From contig NZ_VYGV01000006.1 in assembly GCF_013387465.1 (NCBI RefSeq), forward strand, positions 1,083,959-1,147,958: DNA of 64,000 bases, written 5' to 3'. The notes under the pieces were generated by a model. The model was not told where the DNA came from. It ran no database searches and saw nothing but the letters and a program-made list of their open reading frames with translations. The DNA comes from Hydrogenophaga aromaticivorans (GTDB lineage Bacteria; Pseudomonadota; Gammaproteobacteria; Burkholderiales; Burkholderiaceae_C). Shown in pieces: positions 41,102 through 49,266 of this stretch (its first letter is position 1; each line of letters starts with the position of its first letter). A program made the translations under genes and the position numbers.

Positions 41102-41962
41102 ATGCCCGAGCCGATGGCCATGACAGACAAGACCACCGCCTTCCGGTCACTGCACCGCAGCGGCTGCTTCCTGATGCCCAACGCCTGGGATGCCGGCAGT
41201 GCCCGCATCCTGTCCGCGCAGGGTTTTGAAGCGCTGGGCACAACCAGCGCCGGCGTCGCATTCGCGCGGGGTGTTTCCGATGGCGCACAAGCCATCGGCC
41301 GCTCCGAGATGATGGACGCCATCCATCAAATCGCCTCGGCCGTGTCGATCCCGGTCAGCGCCGATCTCGAAGCAGGCTTTGGCAGCGAGCCCAGCGATGT
41401 GGCAGATACCGTCTTGAAGGCCATCCAGGCAGGTGCTGTCGGCGGCAACATCGAAGACACGAGCGCTGGAGAACCTTCCGGACTGTTCGAACTGGCCCGG
41501 GCCGTGGACCGCATCCGGGCCGCCCGATCGACTGGGGCTGGGTTTGTCCTGACAGCGAGGACCGATGTCTGTTTGCTGAGGGGTACCGAGGCCTTGTCCA
41601 TGGCCATCGAACGCTGTCAGGCATTTGTCGAGGCCGGCGCAGACTGCGTTTTCGTTCCGGGTCTGACTCAGGCTCAGGACATTACCACCCTCGTGAGCGA
41701 GGTCCAGGCTCCGGTGACGGTGGTGATGGGCCTGGCCAGTTCCTCATTGACGGTTGCCGATCTTCGTCAGGCCGGAGCGCGCCGGATCAGTGTGGGTGGC
41801 AGTCTGGCCAGGGCCTGCCTGGGCCTCCTGCGCCGCGCGTCACGCCAGATGCTGGACGAGGGGCGTTTCGACTACGCTGTCGAACAAATCCCCGACGCAG
41901 AGCTCTGTGAGTTCTTCGCGATGGACGACATCACCGCGCGTGCCCGTTTCCGATCACAGTGA
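41102..41962 (+). CDS. isocitrate lyase/PEP mutase superfamily enzyme
   Basis: 286 residues (ATGs at 41114 and 41120 are alternative starts). It is a TIM-barrel with the metal region SADLEAGFGS, GNIEDTSAGEPSG and ARTDVCLL, as in the carboxyvinyl-carboxyphosphonate phosphorylmutase-like group. The isocitrate lyase Cys loop (KKCGH) is not seen, so it is not a true isocitrate lyase. Substrate unknown. Codon use looks somewhat less biased than in its neighbours. Confidence 0.83.
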   Translation: MPEPMAMTDKTTAFRSLHRSGCFLMPNAWDAGSARILSAQGFEALGTTSAGVAFARGVSDGAQAIGRSEMMDAIHQIASAVSIPVSADLEAGFGSEPSDVADTVLKAIQAGAVGGNIEDTSAGEPSGLFELARAVDRIRAARSTGAGFVLTARTDVCLLRGTEALSMAIERCQAFVEAGADCVFVPGLTQAQDITTLVSEVQAPVTVVMGLASSSLTVADLRQAGARRISVGGSLARACLGLLRRASRQMLDEGRFDYAVEQIPDAELCEFFAMDDITARARFRSQ

Positions 41963-41973
41963 TCTCGCAATCC

Positions 41974-42579
41974 ATGCCTTTCACCACCGACACCACCCTC
42001 TCCGGACAACACGTCCGCCTCGTTCCCCTGCGGCCCGAGCACCACGACGACCTGGTCGAAGCCGTGCGCGACGGCGAACTCTGGAAGCTCTGGTACACCG
42101 CCATCCCCACGCCCGAGGGCATGGCGGCCGAAATCGAGCGCCGCCTGGGCCTGCAGAAGGCGGGCAGCATGTTGCCCTTTGCCGTGCTCAACGCCAACGG
42201 CAAGGCGGTCGGCATGACGACCTACATGAACATCGACGCCGCCAACCGCCGCGTCGAGATCGGCTCCACCTGGTACCGCACGGCCGTGCAGCGCAGCCCG
42301 CTCAACACCGAATGCAAGCGCCTGCTGCTGACCCACGCGTTCGAGACGCTGGACTGCATCGCGGTGGAATTCCGCACGCACTTCTTCAACCACCAGAGCC
42401 GGCGCGGCATCGAGCGCCTGGGCGCCAAGCTCGACGGCGTGTTGCGCTCGCACCAGATCAACCGCCACCCCGATGCACACGGTGCGCTGCGCGACACCTG
42501 CGTCTACAGCATCGTGGCCAGCGAATGGCCGACGGTCAAAGCCCATCTGGACTTCCAGCTGACCCGCCCCCGAACCTGA
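41974..42579 (+). CDS. GNAT acetyltransferase (RimJ/RimL-like)
   Basis: 201 residues. The family pattern (GQHVRLVPLRPEHHDDLVEAVRDGELWKLWY, IGSTWYRTAVQRSPLNTECKRLLLTHAFE) resembles the Acetyltransf_3 group. The ATG at 41974 is used; a GTG at 41959 would overlap the previous gene. It lies seven bases before gbuA and may acetylate an amine or amino acid of the pathway; the substrate is not known. Confidence 0.83.
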   Translation: MPFTTDTTLSGQHVRLVPLRPEHHDDLVEAVRDGELWKLWYTAIPTPEGMAAEIERRLGLQKAGSMLPFAVLNANGKAVGMTTYMNIDAANRRVEIGSTWYRTAVQRSPLNTECKRLLLTHAFETLDCIAVEFRTHFFNHQSRRGIERLGAKLDGVLRSHQINRHPDAHGALRDTCVYSIVASEWPTVKAHLDFQLTRPRT

Positions 42580-42586
42580 GAACGCC

Positions 42587-43543
42587 ATGAGCGAATCCGC
42601 TTTCAACCAGCCGCTGGGCGGCAATGCCATGCCGCGCTTCGGCGGCCTGGCCAGCATGATGCGGCTGCCCGTCGCCACATCGGCGGCTGGCCTCAACGCG
42701 GGCTTCATCGGCGTGCCACTCGACACCGGCACCAGCCACCGGCCGGGCGCGCGTTTCGGCCCGCGCCAGATCCGCGCCGAGTCCTGCCTGATCCGCCCGT
42801 ACAACATGGCCACCGGCGCCGCGCCCTTCGATGCGCTGCAGGTGGCCGATCTGGGCGATGTGGCGATCAACACCTACAACCTGCTGAAGTCGGTGGACCT
42901 CATCGAGCAGCACTACCGCCCGATCATCGAAGCCGGCTGCATCCCGCTCACGCTCGGTGGCGACCACACCATCGCCCTGCCGATCCTGCGCGCCATGAAG
43001 GCGCAACACGGCCCGGTGGCGATGATCCATGTGGACGCACACGCGGATGTGAACCCGGACATGTTCGGCGAAGCCATCGCGCACGGCACACCGTTCCGCC
43101 GCGCGGTGGAAGAAGGCCTGCTGATCGGCGACAAGGTCTGGCAGATCGGCCTGCGCGGCAGCGGTTATTCGGCCGAAGACTTCGACTGGCCGCGCCAGCA
43201 GGGCTTCACCGTGGTGCCGGCGCACGAAGTCTGGTGGCAGTCGCTCGCGCCATTGATGGCCGACATCCGAAACAAGATCGGCCCCGACACGCCCACCTAC
43301 CTCAGCTTTGACATCGACGGCATCGACCCGGCCTACGCCGGCGGCACCGGAACACCCGAGATCGGCGGACTCACCGTGCCGCAGGCGCTGGAGATCGTTC
43401 GCGGCTGCCGCGGCTTGAACCTCGTGGGCTGCGACCTGGTCGAAGTCTCCCCGGCCTACGACACCAGCGGCAACACCGCCCTGCTCGGCGCCAACCTGCT
43501 GTTTGAAATGCTCTGCGTGCTGCCCGGCGTGGCCTACCGCTGA
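42587..43543 (+). CDS. gbuA: guanidinobutyrase (arginase/agmatinase family)
   Basis: 318 residues. All manganese ligands are present: H127 (GGDHT), D150, H152, D154 (DAHAD), and D242, D244 (DIDGID). The N-terminal QPLGGNAMPRFGG and the IRPYNMATGAAPFD segments match my memory of Pseudomonas GbuA better than SpeB. It hydrolyses 4-guanidinobutyrate to GABA and urea. That fits with gabT and gabD nearby. Agmatinase remains possible. Confidence 0.86.
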   Translation: MSESAFNQPLGGNAMPRFGGLASMMRLPVATSAAGLNAGFIGVPLDTGTSHRPGARFGPRQIRAESCLIRPYNMATGAAPFDALQVADLGDVAINTYNLLKSVDLIEQHYRPIIEAGCIPLTLGGDHTIALPILRAMKAQHGPVAMIHVDAHADVNPDMFGEAIAHGTPFRRAVEEGLLIGDKVWQIGLRGSGYSAEDFDWPRQQGFTVVPAHEVWWQSLAPLMADIRNKIGPDTPTYLSFDIDGIDPAYAGGTGTPEIGGLTVPQALEIVRGCRGLNLVGCDLVEVSPAYDTSGNTALLGANLLFEMLCVLPGVAYR

Positions 43544-43572
43544 ATGCCCCCATGCTGGCGCGCCGTCTCGGC

Positions 43573-43602
43573 TTGTGCCACAATTATTTAATAAGTTAAA
43601 TA
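43573..43602 (+). promoter_or_regulatory. probable gabD promoter
   Basis: AT-rich patch in GC-rich DNA: TTGTGC (43573-43578), a 17-base spacer, then TTAAAT (43596-43601) or TAAATA. It is 34 bases before the gabD start codon, so gabD can be transcribed apart from gbuA. Confidence 0.55.
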
Positions 43603-43635
43603 TATCGTTTGCCGTTTCAATTTCTGGAGACACCC

Positions 43636-45114
43636 ATGGACATGAAAACCTCCCCCCTGGCCCTGCTGAAGGACCCGACCCTGCTGAAGACCGACGCGCT
43701 GATCAACGGCGAGTGGGTGAAAGGCAGCAGCCGCTTTGACGTGCTCGACCCGGCCACCGGCCAGAAGCTCGCCGACGTGGCCAACCTCGGCCCGGCCGAT
43801 GCCGAAAAAGCGATTGCCGCCGCCAACGCCGCCTGGGCCGGCTGGAAGGGCAAGACCGCCAAGGAGCGCAGCATCATCCTGCGCAAGTGGTACGACCTGC
43901 TCATGGCCAACCAGGACGACCTGGGCCGCATCATGACCGCCGAACAGGGCAAGCCGCTGGCCGAAGCCAAGGGCGAAGTGGCCTACGGCGCGAGCTTCGT
44001 CGAGTGGTTCGCCGAAGAGGCCAAGCGCGTCAACGGCGAGACCCTGCCGCAGTTCGACAACAACCGCCGCCTGATGGTGCTCAAGCAGCCCATCGGCGTC
44101 TGCGCGGCCATCACGCCCTGGAACTTCCCGCTGGCCATGATCACGCGCAAGGTCGCGCCCGCGCTGGCGGCCGGCTGCCCCGTCATCATCAAGCCCGCCG
44201 AACTCACGCCGCTGACCGCGCTGGCCGCGGCCGAGCTGGCCATCCGCGCCGGCATCCCGGCCGGTGTGCTCAACATGATCACGGCCGACGACCAGAACTC
44301 CATCGCCGTGGGCAAGGTCATCTGCGCCAGCGACGTGGTGCGCCACATCAGTTTCACCGGCTCCACCGAAGTGGGCCGCATCCTGATGGCGCAGAGCGCG
44401 CCCACGGTGAAGAAGATGTCGCTGGAACTCGGCGGCAACGCGCCCTTCATCGTGTTCAACGACGCCGATATCGACTCTGCCGTGGAAGGCGCCTTCGCCA
44501 GCAAATACCGCAACGCAGGCCAGACCTGCGTCTGCTCCAACCGGCTGTACGTGCAGGAAGGCGTGTACGACGAGTTCGTCACCAAGTTCGCCGCCAAGGT
44601 GAAGACCGCCAAGGTTGGCAATGGCTTTGAAGAAGGCGTGAACCAGGGCCCGCTGATCGAGGAGGCCGCGCTGGTGAAAGTGCAACGCCACGTGGACGAC
44701 GCCGTGGCCAAGGGCGGTCGCGTGCTCGTGGGCGGCAACCGCCTGAACGGCCAGTTCTTCGAACCCACCGTGGTGGCCGATGCGACCGCCGACATGCTGT
44801 GCGCCAAGGAAGAAACCTTCGGCCCCTTCGCCCCGGTGTTCAAGTTCAGCACCGAACAGGAGGCCATCGACGCCGCCAACAACACCGAGTTCGGCCTCGC
44901 CAGCTACTTCTACAGCCGAGACATCGGCCGCATCTACCGCGTGGCCGAAGCGCTGGAGTACGGCATGGTCGGCATCAACGTCGGCATCCTGGCCACCGAG
45001 CACGTGCCCTTCGGTGGCGTGAAGCAGTCGGGCCTGGGCCGCGAGGGCTCGCACCACGGCATGGACGATTACGTCGAGATCAAGTACCTCTGCCTCGGCG
45101 ATATCCTGAAGTAA
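43636..45114 (+). CDS. gabD: succinate-semialdehyde dehydrogenase (NADP+)
   Basis: 492 residues from the ATG at 43636 (GGAGA at a suitable distance). Catalytic Glu264 is in LELGGNAP and Cys298 in NAGQTCVC; the adjacent Cys300 matches the GQTCVC form of GabD enzymes that are redox regulated. It oxidises succinate semialdehyde from GabT to succinate, the last step of the GABA route in this island. Confidence 0.93.
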   Translation: MDMKTSPLALLKDPTLLKTDALINGEWVKGSSRFDVLDPATGQKLADVANLGPADAEKAIAAANAAWAGWKGKTAKERSIILRKWYDLLMANQDDLGRIMTAEQGKPLAEAKGEVAYGASFVEWFAEEAKRVNGETLPQFDNNRRLMVLKQPIGVCAAITPWNFPLAMITRKVAPALAAGCPVIIKPAELTPLTALAAAELAIRAGIPAGVLNMITADDQNSIAVGKVICASDVVRHISFTGSTEVGRILMAQSAPTVKKMSLELGGNAPFIVFNDADIDSAVEGAFASKYRNAGQTCVCSNRLYVQEGVYDEFVTKFAAKVKTAKVGNGFEEGVNQGPLIEEAALVKVQRHVDDAVAKGGRVLVGGNRLNGQFFEPTVVADATADMLCAKEETFGPFAPVFKFSTEQEAIDAANNTEFGLASYFYSRDIGRIYRVAEALEYGMVGINVGILATEHVPFGGVKQSGLGREGSHHGMDDYVEIKYLCLGDILK

Positions 45115-45129
45115 CCGCCCCAGGGCCTA

Positions 45130-45603
45130 TCAGTTCACCACCTGCCAGCTGCCGTCGGGCTGCCGGCAGGCCCGGCCGTAGACGTCGTCGGGTCGGCCGC
45201 CCACGATCGCCCGCATGGTGTATTCGCGGCAGGGCGCGCCGGCCGATTCATAGGTTCGCGTGGGCGTCACGGTGTACTGGTTGCGCGTGTCGGGGTTGAC
45301 CCACTGGGTCGGCTGCCCGGTCTGCGATGTTTCCAGCACCTGCGCGGTGCGCATGCGGTCGGTGCTGTCCATGGAACGGCCCACGTTGGCGCCGATGTTG
45401 GCGCCAATCAGCGCGCCCACGATGGTGGCCGCCGTGCGGCCTGTGCCTCCGCCCACCTGCGAGCCCAGGGCACCGCCAAGCACACCGCCGACGACCATGC
45501 CACCGGTTTCGTTCGGACCACCCGGTGCAGCACAACCCGCCAGCGCCGCAGCGAGCGCGCCAACGAGGACCAGTCGAGCAGGAAAACGTGCGGGGAAACG
45601 CAT
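45130..45603 (-). CDS. glycine-zipper 2TM lipoprotein
   Basis: 157 residues. The lipobox is LAGC (Cys24). A glycine-zipper region follows (GGMVVGGVLGGALGSQVGGGTGRT, then GALIGANIGANVGRSMD). The C-terminal half contains CREYTMRAIVGGRPDDVYGRACRQPDGSW, with two Cys, typical of the 17 kDa-antigen/RT0821-like group. AAGGAG seven bases before 45603 fixes the start. It is an outer-membrane lipoprotein, role unknown. Confidence 0.87.
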   Translation of the reverse strand: MRFPARFPARLVLVGALAAALAGCAAPGGPNETGGMVVGGVLGGALGSQVGGGTGRTAATIVGALIGANIGANVGRSMDSTDRMRTAQVLETSQTGQPTQWVNPDTRNQYTVTPTRTYESAGAPCREYTMRAIVGGRPDDVYGRACRQPDGSWQVVN

Positions 45604-45736
45604 ATGCAACTCCTTGAAAAATGTGTCAGAAAGACGCTGGATCGGTCATGACGGTGGTCTGTCTGGGCGTTTCCGGAACCCGGAACAGCCGCAGCGAGAG
45701 GCGCCACGCCCGTGCGTTATCATTCGAAGCGTTTTT

Positions 45737-45810
45737 GCGGGTGTAGTTCAATGGTAGAACGGCAGCTTCCCAAGCTTCATACGAGGGTTCGATTCCCTTC
45801 ACCCGCTCCA
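45737..45810 (+). tRNA. tRNA-Gly(CCC)
   Basis: 74 bases including the encoded CCA. The acceptor GCGGGTG pairs with the 3' CACCCGC, the D arm is GTTC/GAAC, the anticodon loop is TTCCCAA with anticodon CCC, and the T arm is GAGGGTTCGATTCCCTT. The anticodon stem (GCAGC/GCTTC) has one C-U mismatch. It closely resembles E. coli glyU from memory. Confidence 0.95.
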
Positions 45811-45817
45811 GATACAC

Positions 45818-45844
45818 AAAAGGCCCCTCGGGGCCTTTTGGCTT
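45818..45844. terminator. rho-independent terminator, bidirectional
   Basis: AAAAGGCCCC, TC, then GGGGCCTTTT, followed by GGCTTTT on the plus strand. It follows tRNA-Gly by seven bases and precedes the end of the convergent acyl-CoA dehydrogenase, so with A and T runs on both sides it can serve both. Confidence 0.9.
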
Positions 45845-45877
45845 TTCTGCGGCCGGTGTGCACCGGGCGCCAGTGGC

Positions 45878-47032
45878 TCAGCGTGCGCCCAGGCCCATGC
45901 TGCGCGAGATCACCTCTTTCATGATCTCGTTGGTGCCGCCATAGATGCGCTGCACGCGCGCGTCGGCGTAGGCCCGGGTGATCGGGTACTCCCACATGTA
46001 GCCGTAGCCGCCGTGCAGCTGCACGCACTCGTCCATCACCTTGCACTGCAGGTCTGAGCACCAGTACTTGGCCATGCTGGCGGTCGCGGTGTCCAGCTTT
46101 TCCTGCGCGATCAGCTCGCAGCACTTGTCCACGAACACGCGCGCCACCTGCACCTCGGTCTGCAGTTCGGCCAGCGTGTAGCGCGTGTTCTGGTAGCTCG
46201 CGACGGGCTGGCCGAAGACCTTGCGGTCCTTCACGTACTGCACCGTCCAGTCGATCGCGGCCTGCGCGGCGGCCACCGCGCCGATGGCGATCTGCAGGCG
46301 CTCCCAGGGCAGTTGTTCCATGAGACAGATGAACCCCCTGCCTTCGCCACCCAGCAGGTTGTCGGCCGGCACCTTGACGTTGTCGAAGAACAGCTCCGAC
46401 GTGTCCTGCGCCTTCATGCCCAGCTTCTTCAGGCGCTTGCCCTTGCTGAAGCCCGCCATGCCCTGCTCCACCAGCAGCAGGCTGGTGCCCTTCGCGCCAG
46501 CAGAAGGATCGGTTTTGGCGACCACAATCACCAGGTCGGCGTGCCAGCCGTTGGTGATGAAGGTCTTGCTGCCGTTGAGCAGGTAGCTGCCGTCAGGTTG
46601 TTTGATCGCGGTGCTCTTCACGCCCTGCAGGTCGCTGCCCGCGGCGGGCTCGCTCATGGCGATGGCGCCCACCATCTCGCCGGTGGCCAGCAGCGGCAGG
46701 TATTTTTGCTTCTGCGCCTCGGTGCCGTAGTGCAGGACGTACGGCGCCACGATCTCGCTGTGCAGGCCGAAACCGATGCCGCTCACGCCCGCATGGGCGA
46801 TCTCTTCCATCTGCGCCACCGAATACAGCTTGTCGGCGCCAGCGCCGCCATAGGCCTCGGGCATGGTCATGCAGAGGAAGCCGTTTTCGCCGGCCTTGCG
46901 CCAGACTTCGCGATCCACATAACCCTGCTCTTCCCAACCTTCGTGGAAGGGCGTGATTTCCTTGTCCACGAAACGGCGAAAGCTGTCGCGGAAGGCTTCG
47001 TGGTCGGCATTGAAGAGGCTGCGTTCGATCAT
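45878..47032 (-). CDS. acyl-CoA dehydrogenase
   Basis: 384 residues. FAD-dependent family signatures are present (AIAMSEPAAGSDLQG, QLHGGYGYMWEYPITRAYADARVQRIYGGTNEI). The C-terminal IYGGTNEI has Gly where medium-chain enzymes have the catalytic Glu, so the base probably lies elsewhere, as in long-chain or isovaleryl types. The ATG at 47032 is used. Confidence 0.9.
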   Translation of the reverse strand: MIERSLFNADHEAFRDSFRRFVDKEITPFHEGWEEQGYVDREVWRKAGENGFLCMTMPEAYGGAGADKLYSVAQMEEIAHAGVSGIGFGLHSEIVAPYVLHYGTEAQKQKYLPLLATGEMVGAIAMSEPAAGSDLQGVKSTAIKQPDGSYLLNGSKTFITNGWHADLVIVVAKTDPSAGAKGTSLLLVEQGMAGFSKGKRLKKLGMKAQDTSELFFDNVKVPADNLLGGEGRGFICLMEQLPWERLQIAIGAVAAAQAAIDWTVQYVKDRKVFGQPVASYQNTRYTLAELQTEVQVARVFVDKCCELIAQEKLDTATASMAKYWCSDLQCKVMDECVQLHGGYGYMWEYPITRAYADARVQRIYGGTNEIMKEVISRSMGLGAR

Positions 47033-47067
47033 GGGAGTTCCTCGGGTTTGGGTTTGGACGGGTTGTT

Positions 47068-47820
47068 TCAGGCGAGGCCGGTGGCGAGCCAGCGCGCCCA
47101 GTCGGCGGCGCCATTGCGAGCGGCCTGCGCAGCGGCGGCTGGCCAGTCGTAGGCCACGGCGATCTGCGCCACGCTCCAGCGTCCCGACGCATCGGATTCG
47201 CAGAGGGCGTAGCGCGCGTGTGGGCTGCCGGTCTGGTGCACGTGAAAGGCAATGTGGTCGTCGTCGAAGGCGGGCAGGCCCACGCTGCCAGGGTTCACAC
47301 ACAGGGTGTGGGGCGCTTCGGGCAGTTGCAGCACCCGCGGCAGGTGGCTGTGGCCGCAGAGCAGCAGGCCCGCGCCCTGCCCCGCCGTGCCGGCCAGGCG
47401 CTGCGCCACCTCGGCCGCGCTGGCCGCGCGCGAGCCCGCGGGCTCCACCGTTTCGAGCAGGTATTCGTGGTCGTTGTCGGGCCGGCCGTGGCAGACGAAC
47501 ACGCCGCCGTCGAGCGCCAGCGTGGAGGGCAAGCCGCCCAGCCAGGCCCGCTGCGCGGCACTGGTCTGCTGAAAGCCGTACACATCGCTCGCGCCGCCGG
47601 AGCCGCTGGCGCAGCGCAGCAGCTGGCGCTCGTGGTTGCCGGCGATCGTGGGCAGGTCCAGCGCCATCAGGCGTTCGGCCGTTTCGGCGGGCCAGAGCGG
47701 GCCGGACAGGATGTCGCCGCAGTTGACGATCAGGTCCGCACCGCGGCGTGCCACGTCGGCCAGCACGGCGTTCAGTGCGGGCAGGTTGCCGTGGATGTCG
47801 GAAAGGGCGACGATGCGCAT
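47068..47820 (-). CDS. YfcE-like metallophosphoesterase
   Basis: 250 residues. The metal motifs are in order: DIHGN near the N-terminus, [14 protein letters not shown], and GHSHLPR, followed by NPGSVGLPA. This is the small calcineurin-like phosphodiesterase type. The ATG at 47820 starts [12 protein letters not shown]. It precedes the acyl-CoA dehydrogenase by 35 bases on the same strand; the link to that enzyme is unclear. Confidence 0.88.
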   Translation of the reverse strand: MRIVALSDIHGNLPALNAVLADVARRGADLIVNCGDILSGPLWPAETAERLMALDLPTIAGNHERQLLRCASGSGGASDVYGFQQTSAAQRAWLGGLPSTLALDGGVFVCHGRPDNDHEYLLETVEPAGSRAASAAEVAQRLAGTAGQGAGLLLCGHSHLPRVLQLPEAPHTLCVNPGSVGLPAFDDDHIAFHVHQTGSPHARYALCESDASGRWSVAQIAVAYDWPAAAAQAARNGAADWARWLATGLA

Positions 47821-47899
47821 CGGAATGTTCAGAAAGTGGGTCGGTCGCGGGTTTGACGGTTTGCCTGCATTTTCACAAAGCAAACGCTTGGCAAAAGTC

Positions 47900-47905
47900 T
47901 ATACT
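47900..47905 (+). promoter_or_regulatory. -10 element upstream of the thiolase operon
   Basis: TATACT at 47900, directly preceded by the near-palindrome CAAACGCTTG (47881-47890). The latter could be a site for a fatty-acid-responsive regulator; no clear -35 is seen. Confidence 0.4.
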
Positions 47906-47961
47906 GATCCGGCGGATTCGGCCACCGGGTCGGCCCGGCGAAGCGAGACACAGGAGACAAC

Positions 47962-48045
47962 ATGCAAGCTCGATTTCACATGCGTTGTTTGCCCACTGCG
48001 GCAGCGCTGGTTTTTTCAGACCCTTTCTGCGGAGGCCGGCCATGA
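47962..48045 (+). CDS. candidate 27-residue leader ORF upstream of thiolase
   Basis: 28 codons including the stop. It is preceded by AGGAG six bases before the ATG, a better-looking site than many in the window. Its TGA overlaps the thiolase ATG (ATGA at 48042-48045), so ribosomes would reach thiolase by coupling. The peptide is MQARFHMRC... ending FCGGRP and matches no family I know. It could instead be chance; see the findings. Confidence 0.45.
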   Translation: MQARFHMRCLPTAAALVFSDPFCGGRP

Positions 48046-49247
48046 GCGAAGCCTTCGTTTACGACGCCATCCGCACCCCGCGCGGCAAGGGCAAGAAAGA
48101 CGGCAGCCTGCACGAGGTCAAGCCGGTCAACCTGCTGGCCGGCCTGCTGCGCGAACTGCAGCACCGCAACCACCTGGACACCTCGGCGGTGGACGACGTG
48201 GTGATGGGCGTGGTTTCACCCATCGGTGAACAGGGTTCGGTGCTGCCCAAGGTGGCCGCGCTCAAGGCCGGCTGGGACTGGCGCTGCTCGGGCGTGCAGC
48301 TCAACCGCTTCTGCGCCTCGGGCCTGGAGGCGGTGAACATGGCCGCCATGAAGGTCAAGAGCGGCTGGGAAGACCTGGTCGTGGCCGGCGGCGTGGAGAG
48401 CATGAGCCGCGTGCCGATCGGCTCCGACGGCGGCGCCTGGGCGCAGGACCCGGAGACCAACAGCGCCACGCTGTTCGTGCCACAAGGCATCGGCGCCGAC
48501 CTGATCGCCACGCTCGACGGCTTCACGCGCGAAGACGTGGACGCCTTCGCGCTCGAATCGCAGAAGCGCGCCGCCGCTGCGCGCGCGGCCGGGCATTTCC
48601 AGCACTCGGTGGTGCCGGTGAAAGATCCGCTGGGCCAGATCATCCTGGCGGTGGACGAGTTCATCAAACCGCACACCACCATGGCGGGCCTGGCCGGTCT
48701 GAAGCCCGCCTTCGAGCAACTCGGTGCCATGGGCTTCGACGCGGTGGCGCTGCAGCGCTACCCGCAGGTGGAGCGCATCCACCACGTGCACCACGCGGGC
48801 AATTCGTCGGGCATCGTGGACGGCGCGGCCGCCATTCTGATCGGCAGCGAGGCCGCAGGCAAGACCCACGGGTTCACGCCGCGCGCGCGCATCGTGTCGG
48901 TCGCGCTCTCGGGCGCGGACCCGACCATCATGCTCACCGGCCCCATGCCGGCCGCGCGCAAGGCGCTGGCCAAGGCGGGCCTCACCATCGACCAGATCGA
49001 CCTGTTCGAGGTGAACGAGGCCTTTGCCGCCGTGCCCATGCGCTTCATGCGCGAGATGGGCGTGCCGCACCAGAAGGTGAACGTGAACGGGGGCGCGATT
49101 GCGCTGGGTCACCCCTTGGGCGCCACCGGCGCGATGATTTTGAACACGTTGATCGATGAGCTGCACCGGACGAAAAAGCGCTACGGCCTCGCCACGCTGT
49201 GTGTCGGCGGCGGCATGGGTATCGCCACGATCGTAGAGCGCATCTGA
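48042..49247 (+). CDS. acetyl-CoA C-acyltransferase (thiolase)
   Basis: 401 residues. The nucleophile Cys91 lies in [12 protein letters not shown], the His in [15 protein letters not shown], and the second Cys in CVGGGMG. GGAGG lies five bases before the ATG. With the next gene it forms a beta-oxidation pair, cleaving 3-ketoacyl-CoA. It is annotated like FadA/FadI; the exact chain length is unknown. Confidence 0.93.
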   Translation: MSEAFVYDAIRTPRGKGKKDGSLHEVKPVNLLAGLLRELQHRNHLDTSAVDDVVMGVVSPIGEQGSVLPKVAALKAGWDWRCSGVQLNRFCASGLEAVNMAAMKVKSGWEDLVVAGGVESMSRVPIGSDGGAWAQDPETNSATLFVPQGIGADLIATLDGFTREDVDAFALESQKRAAAARAAGHFQHSVVPVKDPLGQIILAVDEFIKPHTTMAGLAGLKPAFEQLGAMGFDAVALQRYPQVERIHHVHHAGNSSGIVDGAAAILIGSEAAGKTHGFTPRARIVSVALSGADPTIMLTGPMPAARKALAKAGLTIDQIDLFEVNEAFAAVPMRFMREMGVPHQKVNVNGGAIALGHPLGATGAMILNTLIDELHRTKKRYGLATLCVGGGMGIATIVERI

Positions 49248-49266
49248 ACCGAGCGGAGACACCAAC

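Noticed and set aside
41102..41962. a true isocitrate lyase for the glyoxylate shunt
   Set aside because: The length of 286 residues and the absence of the KKCGH loop exclude it.
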